Source: Latrodectus hesperus
Lineage: Eukaryota > Arthropoda > Arachnida > Araneae > Theridiidae
Direction: 5' to 3'
Length of the DNA: 64,000 nucleotides
Assembly (NCBI GenBank): GCA_037975125.1
Contig: CM075851.1
Location: forward strand, 120,992,908-121,056,907
Shown here: piece after piece, positions 24,770 to 36,379 of the stretch
Layout of the letters: every line of letters begins with the position of its first letter
Position numbering within the stretch: position 1 is the stretch's first letter
Made by a program: the position numbers and the translations under genes
Notes under the pieces: generated by a model
Database searches by the model: none
The model's input: the letters and a program-made list of their open reading frames with translations, nothing else
What the model was told of the DNA's origin: nothing

Positions 24770-25001
24770 TTTTGAAAATTCCTGGTTTTTAGAAGTTAGT
24801 ACTGAAGATATAGGAGAATAGATTATGAGTCCAACACAGTGGATTTCAAATTGCAAATGATGGTCAAATCAGTAAAAAATGTTGAATAATATTACTTTAA
24901 TGTCCAAGTCGAACATACACGGGACCACCAACTAGTGAAGCATTTGCAGCTTTGAAACTGCTTTGAAGTGGATAGAGCCTCAGCCAGCGTGTGGCCACAT
25001 G

Positions 25002-25032
<31 letters not shown>

Positions 25033-25052
25033 GTCAAGCGGATGCACGACAT
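24770..25052 (+). pseudogene. Tigger/jerky-type transposase C-terminal fragment
   Basis: About 90 codons in changing frames match the C-terminal tail of Tigger/jerky transposases. An acidic segment around 24775-24880 is followed by EAFAAL (about 24937), ALKWIEPQPAC (about 24960) and, after a poly-T tract, FVKRMHDI (about 25032). Frameshifts occur near 24950 and at the poly-T run 25006-25032. The CENP-B DNA-binding domain and catalytic core are absent. Confidence 0.65.
25006..25032. repeat. Poly-T tract
   Basis: Twenty-seven consecutive T lie inside the Tigger transposase remnant. Similar homopolymer runs occur at about 28888-28908 and 32900-32929. Confidence 0.95.
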
Positions 25053-26093
25053 TTTCTTCCCGAAAACTTATGAAACAGTGAAACAGCTTACTCTAACCAA
25101 GGAGATAGAGCAGACCCCCGTTACAGCTTCCCTAGTTGTGGAGAAAATTCCACCGGTCCTTGCTAGATACGGAGATGATCCAACAGAATTTATACGCAAT
25201 TTAAAAAATACTTCAAATACGAATTTGTAACTAAAACTGCTGGGTGAAATCTTAAAATTTTTGTAAAAACCCCAGAAGCTCAAAAAGAACTTACAAAACT
25301 TTTCGATGATAAATGCATTGAGTATATACTCATAAAAAGTAAAAATCAAAAACCCAGAGAATATGTAATTCGGGGTCTCCCCATTGCTACCAATATACAA
25401 GAGATCGAGAACAACTTAAAACTCATTGGTTTTCAAGTGGCCAAAGTCCGCCAAATGTTAAGCCCTAAATCCAGTAAACCAATGCCTCTTTTCCTTGTTA
25501 CAATATATTCTGAGCCCGAAGGTGCATCCATGTATATGATCGATAAACTATGTCACATTTCAGGTGTGACAGTGGAACACTACAGAGGATCCAAATCGGT
25601 GATGCAGTGTTTCAACTGTCAACACTTCTGTCACTCGGCCGATACGAGCCATATCCAACCAAAGTGTGTAAAGTGTGCAGGAGCACACAATACCAGGGAC
25701 TGCCCCCATGTTAGAGTAGAAACACCAAAATGCTCCAACTGTCAGTGTAATCACCCTGCCAATTATAAAGGCTGCCCTAAATTTCCAAAACCAAAGATAG
25801 CCAATACCACAAAACCCAATATGGAAATTAAAAATCGTGAAAAAACAAATATAGTGAGCTGGCGTCTCGTACGCGAGAGTTACATCCCCCACCTCCACTC
25901 AAGATAGAGAACAAACTCCTCTGTTGAGCTCGCCAGGATTACTTGATGATTTTTCAGATTTAATTTTCTTAATGAACGAAATCAAAACGATATTTAAAGG
26001 AATATTAATTAAAAAGCTTATAAAAGAATTTAAAGAAATTAAGTCCCCTATGGACAAGCTATTCAAACTGACGCAATATTTTCAAGATATTGA
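25053..26093 (+). pseudogene. Jockey-type LINE ORF1 (gag) without ORF2
   Basis: ORF1 proteins of Jockey elements bind RNA in the nucleoplasm and deliver it to chromosomes. The RRM/PRE-like region runs at about 25130-25560 with frameshifts near 25215 and 25440. Then come CCHC-type knuckles in CFNCQHFCHSADTSH (about 25608), CVKCAGAHNTRDC (about 25665) and CSNCQCNHPANYKGC (about 25732). The C-terminal segment with IFLMNEIKTIF ends at a TAA near 26094. The endonuclease-RT ORF2 that should follow is absent. It lies within the Tigger element next to the transposase tail. Confidence 0.85.
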
Positions 26094-26487
26094 ATAATTT
26101 ATTTTTATGCAAGTCTATCTAATTGATATTATAATACTTCCATCACTAATATCTAATTTAACCAAATTACTACTAAACTTTTTATCATTATTTTACTTAA
26201 AATTAATACCATAATCCTAAATCTTTAAACAACTTAAATTTTTAATTAAGCTCCTCCCACTCTAGATAACAACCAATAATATGCCATGCCAGTCAGTCAC
26301 AGCTATAGCTCACCAGATCATTTCCAGCTCTAGATGAGGGTGAGGTCCTTCGGACCTAGGTACCTCGTGAACTCCGGCGCAGACAGCCGAAATTGTTACT
26401 CTAACCAAGATATTTATCAGGAAATGACTTAAATATAGAGCACAGTGCATACATACTGTATTAATGTACAGCCTTTGCAACTAAAAT
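26094..26487. other. Non-coding tail after the Jockey ORF1
   Basis: AT-rich DNA to about 26250, then a GC-richer patch (about 26320-26390) with the short palindrome GGTCCTTCGGACC. It may be a 3' untranslated end of the LINE joined directly to ORF1, which would make it a non-autonomous derivative; this is inference. Confidence 0.35.
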
Positions 26488-26489
26488 TA

Positions 26490-27379
26490 TAATGTTAACA
26501 AGAAAATTATTGCAATTTTCGTGTTCCCATAAAATGAGTGAGAATATGTATGCATATTAGTGTATGATGTGGTTGAGACACCGATCAGTCAAGAGTAGGA
26601 ATATCAGTCGTTGTAAAAGCAGTTTCACCACACACTTTCATCAATCATAACTCAATACAGTAGCAAAGATAAATGGTAGTATCGAAAAAGTTCGTTCGAT
26701 GTTGTTTGCTTTACGACTTCAAAGTGGGCTGATCAGCAGCTGCATCAAGTCACCAAATATGTCAAGCGTTTGAGGGATAGTGCTGTGAATGAATGTACTG
26801 CAAGGCATTGGTTTCATAAATTCAAGTTTGAGGATTTATCCCTTTATGATGTAGCTATTGTCTGATGGTCTGATGGATCAAGTGGCTCACGATGAGATGC
26901 TAAAAACGAGCCAAATAGTCACATCAAACCTATACTCACAGCAATTGGAATGTATGCAACAACCATTGCAACAGAAGAACCAGCACTAATTTATCCCAAC
27001 GATGTTGGCCGATAGGGCTAGGCTGCATGTCGTGCGGGTGACCAGAAATACCATAAAGCAACTTGGTTGGAAGATTTTATGAAATCGTCGTCACTCCCTT
27101 GGTCTTGCATCATCAGATTACTACTTCTTCCATTTTTTGTGCAATCATCTTCGTGAAACCTCTTTCCCCAATGAAACAGAATTGTACAAACACTCACGGA
27201 CTTCTTTGTATTCAAAACCTCGACTTTTACTAATAGGTAACTGCACAAATTTAAACACGTTGGCAGAAGATGCTGGATTCCAATGGTGATTACTTCGATG
27301 GCTAACAATAGGCTACACTTTCTGTAGGCCATATTCTAATGGGTCATTAAAAACGGTAATAACTTTCTTGTTTACCTTG
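26490..27379 (+). mobile_element. Mariner element 1, 890 bp, deleted
   Basis: The right end, read inward, begins CAAGGTAAACAAGAAAGTTA at 27379. A diverged copy starts at 26490 on the left. TA dinucleotides abut both ends (26488-26489 and 27380-27381). The right terminal 39 bp are identical to the left end of mariner 2 at 43051. Full mariners are about 1.3 kb, so this copy is internally deleted. Confidence 0.8.
26660..27345 (+). pseudogene. Mariner transposase fragments
   Basis: The N-terminal helix-turn-helix part reads FVRCCLLYDFKVG (about 26686) and, after a shift, TARHWFHKFKFEDLSL (about 26797). The central region with the first catalytic Asp is missing. The C-terminal part resumes at DRARLHVVRVTRNTIKQLGW (about 27014), with LASSDYYFFHFL (about 27103). 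The second Asp is in the DRAR block, and the Asp of the D34D triad corresponds to the SDYY region. Multiple stops are present. Confidence 0.8.
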
Positions 27380-27599
27380 TACTTAACATATAAAAGTGTT
27401 GCCTTTTAATTTAATTGATTAAAAATTCCTTTTCTTAAGGAATATGTAGTTTTTCCCCCATTTTCAACATACAATAATAAATTAAAATTAATTTAAAAAA
27501 GGGTCTATTTTAATTTTTCAACAGAATTCAGTTAACTGAATCTTTGGTGATTTGAATGGGGTCCTGTCCCAGTGGATTCGGGCAATTGGAGTTATACTG

Positions 27600-28225
27600 T
27601 ATTCTGCATCAATTAATTGTCTGCTGAAGTTTCGTTTACAAATAAAGTAGACCTAAATATAAGCATATCTAAACTAGCTTTCAGAATGTCGGCCTTTATC
27701 TTCTTCATTTGAGGTAGTTCAAGTGATTGAATGGATCTGGAGCATTCGCATAAAGAGACTTAAGATACCATATGTATAGAGCAGGGCAAAATAACCTGAT
27801 AGATTTTAAACATTAAATTTAATAGATGATTTAATAATGTATAACTTTATCTAAATTTAAGTGTTTTAATAATTTATATAGCATTTTTATTTTTATAAAT
27901 AATCATTTTTTTCTATGGAGACTAAAGGTGTTGAGACGTTTTGGTTGATTTATCGTGTGGAAAATCTCACATTCAACAAAGAAAGTGATTAAAATAGAAT
28001 GGATAAAAATCTGAGCGTTTGCTGACAAGTTTCTGATCACATTATGACCAAATAATTTTAAATAAAAATTCGAAAGTAATTTTTAAAAAACTGCAAAATG
28101 AAAAAATTCTGCTTACAGGAATACATACAGATTATGATTCAATATCAGAAATGGAGCAATTGTCAATCGTATTCAGAACGATAGTATATGAGTTGTATAA
28201 TGTGTTTTCCACAGTGAAATGAGGA
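27600..28225. other. AT-rich stretch, nothing recognised
   Basis: No feature supported. Confidence 0.5.
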
Positions 28226-28594
28226 TATTTCACGAAACTGGATTCAGTATTCAACAGCAAATCGTAATTCGGTCTGGTACTACATAAGTCATTATGGAAT
28301 TTATAGTAAATTGTTCAACAAAGCAACACATACTGGAAAATTAGAATGGTTCCATAATAATAAATCATATGTAGTTAAATATGTTGAATGTGCTGATGAG
28401 GAATTATTAAAGGAACAATGAATTACAACTTTGAATCTAAATGAAACCTCAAGGAACTTTATCAGTGAAATCATGGGGTGCAGGTATATTTTGACTGACA
28501 GTAAAGAAGAAGGGGAGGAGCTATCTTGTGATAAAATGGTTGGAAAACGCAACCACTTTAAAGACATTGCCTTAAAACTAGTCGCAAAGTAATA
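28226..28594 (+). pseudogene. Unrecognised coding-like remnant
   Basis: A plus-strand frame stays open for about 65 codons, stops once near 28421 (TGA) and continues about 57 codons to a TAA near 28594. The composition is protein-like, with segments such as WYYISHYGIYSKLF, YVVKYVECADEELLKEQ and FISEIMGCRYILTDSKEE. I do not recognise the family. It could be an accessory domain of a decayed transposon or a host exon. Confidence 0.3.
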
Positions 28595-29129
28595 AACGAT
28601 GGCAAATTTGATGACATCCACAGGCTTCCATGTGACAGCAGAAATGTAAAATTGACCACTTTGAATTATTTTCTAAAAGAGAAATATGCAAAGGTTGAAC
28701 ATCATATCCACAAAATAATTAACTATAGAGAATGTAAAGTGTGCATCCAAATATTTTCCTTAGTCTGAATGCGACCCATCAATCTATTTATATAAGCCTA
28801 CCACAGGATATTCCATGACTATAATAAACCAATAATCAATATGTTAGGAAAATTAAATGTTAAATTTCGTTTCTGTCATTATTAATTTTTTTTTTTTTTT
28901 TTTTTTTTGGGAATAGCAAGATTTACAGCATTTTTCACAGATCCAGATATTCCATTACAGACATTTAGTTACAAAAAGAAAAAGCGGAAAAACAATTAAA
29001 ATAAAAATAATTTTAATGCATTAATAAATATTTTTAAAGTAATACAAAACAATGGTAACTATTTCCAAATAATAAGCCAAAATAATGCTTCGAAATGTTG
29101 TAAATAATTCCAAATTCCTTCATGCATAA

Positions 29130-29340
29130 ACTATACTCTGTAGCTCGGCAGCTCATCGGGAGGAGGGGGGGGCAAAATCTACAATGGCCATATCTGTTTT
29201 CTTGACCGAGGGCCCTAGGGGGCGAAGGATATGCTCCAGTGAGGTGGTCAGCCTTATGTGAAACCTCCAATGTTTAGTTCCCAACCATGCTTGGTATTCA
29301 GTTTTATCGACTCAATGAAAGGATTAAAAGCTGATCCTTC
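29130..29340 (-). repeat. GC-richer interspersed repeat (SINE or LINE 3' end)
   Basis: A sharply GC-richer patch inside AT-rich DNA. On the minus strand it contains ATACCAAGCATGGTTGGGA and, further on, a CCCCCTAGGGCCCTCGGTC block. This resembles dispersed repeats of arthropod genomes, but I cannot assign a family. A poly-T tract lies 220 bp to its left. Confidence 0.35.
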
Positions 29341-31580
29341 ATGTATAACATGAAAGAAATAACTGCACAATTAGAATTCCACATAGACCACTACATCTTA
29401 GAGAGATGTGTGAGCTCATGGTATTATACTAAGTATTATTTGAATTACTGATCAGAGAATGATACTGCAAAATCTGAGACTCATTTAACAAAAGAAAAAG
29501 GTATCAAGAAATTTCTATTATACCAAAGATCACAAAAATAATCCTCGTTTTCAAAAATTGCAGACATTTTAAAATATGTAAACACAAAAGATTTTAAATC
29601 AAGAATTCTTCCGAATTAATAAAAAATCACCGACAAAAATAGTTGTGTAAATTATTGTTTAATATGGTATTAATCATTTGATAAGGTAATATAAATGAAA
29701 AATAATACATTTTGAGAAATTAAAATCAGTTTATAAACTGTGTGTGTGATATTAATATATATTTTTTTTAATTTTTAAACATTATGATTACGGGTATCCA
29801 AAAAATTTCATCATTAGTATTTTAAGCGTAAGAGTTAATATTTGAACGCTTTTGGTTTTAACCTATACACAGAAAAGTATGTTTACAATATTATATCCCA
29901 TCAAAATAAAAGTTTTGTGCAGGTGGGATAACGTTTTTGTCAAGTTTTCCTGGTAAAATTTTGGTTCTCATTTTAAAATTCTAGAACCATAAATGTGAAA
30001 GACTAAAGAATGCCTTGTCGCCTTTCTATTTGTGAAACGTTAAATTAGTTACTACGCTGTTAAATTAGTATTTTTAAGAAGACTATAAAAATAAAAATTT
30101 GAAATTGATTTACAATGAAATTCCTTTGGCTGATATAATTAGAATTAATAACAAGCCATTATATAGCAGGAATTCTACTTCTTGAAATGGGAGAATTTTA
30201 TTTCTGTTGCTTTCTACTAATAATCATACCTTAAACTGGAACAGTAATATTATGTATCGTTTTTTAATTTTGGATTCGAAATTATATCTCTTAGACAGTG
30301 TAATTGTTAGTCCCATTAAAAAAAGTTTATAGAAATGTTAAAAAATATTGCAGTCAAAAATCAAAATAATATTTAAAAAATAATTTTAAAAAAAACCTTC
30401 AATTCATGTCAAGGGATGCATACTCTAGCGAGATTAAAGCAGAAAATATAAGAATCGTTATGTTCTTCACGTTCTTGGAATTATTCGATGATTGATTTTA
30501 AACTAACGAAAATATATTTGTACCAAATTCTAAAATAACGATAAAGAGAAGAGAAGAAGAATGTCAATTATTATATATATTAAGAAACTTATTGTTTGGA
30601 ATACAATAGATGTGTACTACAGTGATAAAATTGAAAAAATATTTTTGTTTATGCAGAGAAAAATTAATATATTATTAACATTTTAAAAATTAGAAAACCC
30701 TAATTTTAGAAGTACACCAATTATATCATTGTTTATTAATATAAACTGAATTGCCTTGCTATCTTTACTAAGATTTCATACAATTAATTTCCTTCAAAAG
30801 TTATATTTATTCAAAACTATCCTCTTTTTCATTTTCTGTAACATTTAAGCATCTTTCCTACATTAATTTCAACAAATAAATTATGCATATGTAATTATTA
30901 GAATTATGGCAAAATTTCCTAGACTACAGTTCTTTCTATAAGTGTAACAAAAAGTAAGTTTTTTTAATATTGGCATGATATTAATTATTATTAATATCTT
31001 ATAATTTGTTTCAAATAAAAAATGCTAATTTTTTAAATATTTTTTTCTAAAACACTGCATAAAGTTTTTTAAGATACTGTGCAAACGTAAAATCAAATAT
31101 AAATATTATTACAAGTTGTTTCATTCAATAAATATTTCATTTCCAAAATATTCCATTGAAAACATTGCATTTTTATGTGTATTTTTCTTTCTAAAATTTT
31201 AGGACAATCTGGACAGTTGAAGAGTTTAGCTGTCCGGATTGTCGCAATGTGAACAACATAATTAACGATTAAACTTGTAAATTTTATATGCAATTATTTG
31301 ATCCCAAAAACTTTTATGGAATGAGGATTTAAAAAGGCATCAATAAATCTATATATATATGATTCAATTTATGTAAAAAAAAATGTCTAAACACATTTTT
31401 CTGGTTATTAATATTGTATTCATAAAGTTATCACAAAAAACACGTTTTCATAAAATAATCTCTTGCTCTTGCTTTCAACGGCTATAAAGTTATTACTATC
31501 AAAATTTTAAATTCAAAGAAATTTTCAACAAACGATTTGGAAGATTCTAATTTAAAAAAATGATAAGATTCGATTTTTAT
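29341..31580. other. AT-rich stretch, nothing recognised
   Basis: No coding region above background; short homopolymers and TA runs only. Confidence 0.6.
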
Positions 31581-31586
31581 AGAATT

Positions 31587-32110
31587 TTAATCGTCTCTTA
31601 GAAGCAACGCAATTTTCATAATGGTAGATTTAAATATTCCACCTGTATTAATTATTTGCATTTCATGGCTTATTATCAACGAGCACCTGCATGAAAGCGG
31701 ACTGTTTAGGTGAATTTTTGTCATCTTCAACGAAAATACAGTAAACATTTTCTTCATTAATTTATCGTCACGAAGGTTCCACGCTACCATTTTTATCGTC
31801 TGCCGATAGTGTCCAGCTGGCGACCATTTCAGAGAAGTGTAATCGGATGAGAGGGAAAGAGTAGTGGAGGGGAAGGCGCGCATCCTGAACGAATCCGGAA
31901 ATGACCCTGTCTTGTGCCGACCCAGTGTCGCCCCCACTGTCCAGTTTCCGTCGGCCAGCTCTTTTTTCTCCAATGCTTTTTTTTTTTTCCTTCATAAGCG
32001 TCACATTTTTTTTTATCATCGAGCTTCTACTTTGGATGTCTTCTCGGTGCGTTCTAAGAACAGGGGAAGGAAATAGCGATACCTCACTTCAAGCGAACTC
32101 TTCTGGCTGA
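31587..32110. other. GC-richer island with overlapping open frames, identity unknown
   Basis: Composition rises clearly between about 31780 and 32110. The minus strand has overlapping open frames of 128 codons (31973-31587) and 83 codons (32019-31768), and the plus strand has frames of 70 and 69 codons. None shows a known motif. It could be a first exon or promoter region of a host gene, or an unclassified repeat. Confidence 0.25.
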
Positions 32111-33885
32111 GAAGAAGAAACTGAAGAAGCTCAATGATCAGTAAACAATGCAAACAAACATTTGCAACAATCAGCTTCATGCCCAAATGTTTTGAAATAA
32201 ATTAATTATGCTCTAATTCATTCAGCTTCGAAAACAAACAACAACACTCGACGGTTTGCACATTTTCACAATGTAAGTTGAGATAAAAAAATTTTTTAAG
32301 CAATATTTATTAGTATCAATTGGAATTCAGTCTAAGATTAAAACATAAAAGTAATGTTTCAAATTTAATTTACAAAACTCAATTGTACATTTTTAAGGTA
32401 AAGTTATTGAATACTGTTAACTCATCAAAAGTTCAGGAGTAGGAAATTAATCTTGGGATAATTTAGTGAATATTAGCTCTTGAAAATTCTTTTGAAGACT
32501 TGAGCGATAAATCGGATGGAAACACACAAACGCAAAGAATTTAAGTGGCATATATTATTTTTACAGCACTTTTAATCGAAACCCAAATATTCATATAATG
32601 AAACAATTATCTTGTTACTAAAATTTCGAATCTTAATTTATTTTAAGATAAAATTCAGGCAGTGTTCTAATTTATCTACACATTGTACATACAAAAATAA
32701 AATAATAATGATATTATTTTTAATATTACAACTCACAATATAGAATCAAAAAATATTTGTCACAAAATGAACTAAATCTTTTAAAACCTTTTAATTAATG
32801 TTAACAATTACAAAACATTCTTTAAACAAATTTCCAATTGTTTTAAGTATCTAATATGGATATTAAAACCATTCCAATATGATATTTCAGGCAAAGAAAA
32901 GTTTTTTTTTTTTTTTTTTTTTTTTTTTACGAAATAATTTATTTAAAATATTTTAGGAAATAAATGTAAAGTATATAATTAAGTGAGCATATAAATATTA
33001 AGTTGAACATATCCAAAATTCTTGAAACCAAATTTTGAATCATCTTGATTCCCAAATATTTGAAACGAAAAATAATTCTAGCATGAAACTTATAGCCTCA
33101 AGCCATATTTTTCTAATATATTTTGTTCAAATCAAAAATGCTCATATATTCAATACAAAAAATAATTGATATTTTACTTAAATTTGATTTAAAACTTTTC
33201 ATAAATTTAGATAGTAATTTTAAATGCTTGAATTTTATCTTTTTTAAAATTTTATTAAAATTTTATTAAAATCAAACAAACATATCATCGGAATTTTTAT
33301 CCTTAATTTAAGGATTACTTCAAAAGGAAAATTTCGCTTCCAATATTTTTTTCTCTTCAGATAATGATTTTTAAAAATATCCTTTACTCGATTGCATTTA
33401 AAAGCAGTCACCATTAGGAAGAGAATTAAAACTTTTATTAAAATAAACCCTTTATATCACTTTTGGCTTTAAAAATTTAGAAAACAGAAATAGTTGATTT
33501 AATAACCTCATAAATAAAATTAATCAATTTTTCATTGCTAAATGATTGAAAAAAGTAAGGCTTGTATATTTTTACTATAATTATAAAGAATTTGAAAGGA
33601 ATTCGCAAGCGATTAAATTATTGACCACAGAAATGCTTCGATTGTCATAAAAATCAACAGTTAATTTGACTTTAGGCAGAAAAGGACCTCTACAGATTTT
33701 TATTTTGTGAAATTTTAATCTTTATTCAAAAGCAGTTACTTAAAAAAAAGTAGTTTTTTTTAAATTTATGTAAAGATTATTTGCATTTAAAAGTGTAAAT
33801 TTATAAAATTTGTGCTCAAAAGAGTTAATGTTTAATCTGACAATATTTTTGTGTAAAATAATATATAAAGCGTTTTAAACTTGGG
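32111..33885. other. AT-rich stretch, nothing recognised
   Basis: Contains a T30 tract (32900-32929). No coding or RNA gene seen. Confidence 0.6.
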
Positions 33886-33889
33886 TACG

Positions 33890-34066
33890 ATTTCTTTGTT
33901 GTTCAACGGCCCTCTCTGTGAACACAAGAGTTAATTAAACCGGAATCTATATATAGTTTAAACTGAACTCTTAACCACTGCAATCATCAATCCTCTAAGA
34001 AGGGATTCGAACCCTCGGAACTGTTAAGCCGAAAGCCACAGCGCTAATCGTTTAGTTATCAAGACG
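33890..34066 (-). repeat. tRNA-derived SINE
   Basis: On the minus strand, from 34066, a tRNA-like head contains an A-box-like segment with GATTAGCGC and a consensus B box GGGTTCGAATCCC (rc of about 34003-34015). The anticodon-loop position reads TTTCGGC, but the stems pair poorly, so this is not a functional tRNA gene. About 100 bp of unrelated body follows to the left, with a GAGAGGGCCG motif near the end. A head with pol III boxes plus an unrelated body is the SINE layout. Confidence 0.65.
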
Positions 34067-36090
34067 GCAGCTTTCAAGAGCCTTTTTCATTTTCAAATTC
34101 ATATGCAAACATTATTTAATTTTCCATTAATTTGCAGCAGAAAAAAGGGGAATTTAAAACTCTTGTTTCCTTTTATAAATCCCCATTGAGAAAAAAACGT
34201 TATTATATTTTACTACTTAAAACTCATAAATATTGTTCAGTGTTGTATATTAATTTATCATTTTTTGGTTTATGTAACAATTTTAAATTTCATTAATTTT
34301 TCACCGATTTAATGAATGAGAATTGCATAATGTTTCCAAAGAAAGAACTCTCGGAAGTTTGATACACTTTCAAGATTTTATTGTTAACAAATGGGTTTCC
34401 CTCTGTCAATAAAAATAGAATTATATTTAACAATTAAAGGTATTTAAATAAATTATATCTAAAATATTAAATTTCTACTCTGAATCTGTTCTATATTCTT
34501 AAATCAATGAAAAATGTACATGTGAAATAATTTCTAGACATTTTTTATTAAAAAATGAAACTAATGTAACCTTATATGAAATATAGAACTAAATGAAAAA
34601 ATCTATATTCACCCTATACATTTAAGTACATTTCTATAATATAATAAATTAATCTTTCATTATTAATTGAAATTTATCTATAAAAAAACAATTTCTACAG
34701 TAAATGAATTTTGATTATGGATATATTTCATATAATGTCACAAATCTGAACTCAACAATCAATTTTCTTGAATTTGACTATCTTTTTAAGTTCTGACTCG
34801 TGTTATGCTTGCATACATCTATCACAATGATCATAAATTTAAATTTATTACGATATCATATTCACTAAACATTCCTTTTACTATGGGTATTTATGATTCG
34901 ATTTACATTCAAAAGAAAATACTAAAATACAATAGCCGCCATTAAACTAATGTCGAAATTTCATCAGTATTGGTAAAAAATCCTTGCTTAAACCCAAATG
35001 ATGCAAAAGGATAAGACGTGAAAAAATTAACTTTATTAAACATAATGTTTAGTGCATTAACACTAAACCTTATGTACACATTTATTCACTAAACACTCAT
35101 TACATTAGAAAGCCTAGCAATCATACATGTCCATAAAATAAGGGAATATCTTATTATTTGACTACAGTAATGGAAAAACATTAGGCATAAAAATTGTGTT
35201 GCTCGAATTTCCTTAATTCATATTCTCTTACTTAACATGGTACTTTCTATGATATGATATTTTTACTCTGCATTTTTTAAAAAATATAGAATATTATGCG
35301 ATATCAGAAATCAAGTATCAGGAATATGGTAGTTTTAAAATCTATAAAAAATGCCACAAAGTAAATTTTGATTCATTTTTAATAAGCTAGTATTTGTGAT
35401 TTTTAACTTAGAGCATTTTTGTTTTTAGTATGCTAATTCTGCATTCTATATATTACTGATACCTGTTATATATGTTGGCTTTTTCAAAATTTTTGCTCAG
35501 ACTTAATACCTTTATATTTGTGGTTCTTACAGCTTAAAGTTCATTCGTTGTTTATCTCTTAAACGATAATTACTCAAATTAAAAACTTTATAGCAAAAAA
35601 ATTTGCGAACTAAGGTCACACAGTAATTAATTAGAATTTCAGATTATTTTACGACTGCAATGTAAAGGAATAAAGATTAAAGCTATTTTAAATTATTGTA
35701 TGTATATTACTTGACGCATTGTTTAAAATTGTATTTGTAATTAAATTAATAGCTGAAATTCATAAACTTCAGTGACTTCTCTAATAACTCTGAAAACTTG
35801 CTCGAAATAAGTATTTAATGACTTCTCAAGTGACAACTTGACCATCTATGGAATTTAATTTTCTTTGTTGTATAAAAAAAAATAATTAGAAATATTGACC
35901 ATCCATGGAAGTTAATTCAATTTTCTTGGTTATGTAAAAAATGGTTAGAAAAATTTATCATTTCCCGTAATTAAAATATTTAACTTAAAATAAAATTGCG
36001 TTATTTAATGTGCTGTTTCTGCGCTGAAGTGTATCAAAGTGAATTTATACATAAAATTATTTTACTTTGTCGCAGCAAATATATAGCCTA
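34067..36090. other. AT-rich stretch, nothing recognised
   Basis: No feature supported. Confidence 0.6.
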
Positions 36091-36379
36091 ACAGCCGATA
36101 AAATGTAGTTAGCAACCATGGCGTAAATTGCTTTCGATAGGTGTAAATTGCCTTTCATAGATAGTCTTAGGCAGTATTCTCGTGTCGAAGGGAAGGTAAC
36201 CGGAATACTCCTAAGTCCAAAGCCAAATAGATACGCAAGGCCGGGTAAATTTGGAAGTCATGTGATTTGACGTCACGTTGCCCGTCTTAAGGAGAAACGA
36301 GCCAAGCTGTGTAAAGGAAACATTGTTGTCATTTATCGCTCGAATGTTCACTTAATGTTCGAAATTTAAGCTATTTCAA

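Larger units (their letters stand above)
24583..27599. mobile_element. Tigger/pogo-like element with nested insertions, TA target duplication
   Basis: The left end begins CAGTAGACCTCCGATTATCT and the right end, read inward, begins CAGTATAACTCCAATTGCCC. Both ends abut TA (24581-24582 and 27600-27601). A transposase C-terminus of the pogo/Tigger/jerky family lies just inside the left end, while the DDE core is missing. Between the ends are a Jockey ORF1 (25053-26093) and a mariner (26490-27379). Confidence 0.75.

Noticed and set aside
33990..34066. A tRNA gene on the minus strand
   Set aside because: The B box is good, but the anticodon and acceptor stems pair poorly and an unrelated body follows, so a SINE is the better call.
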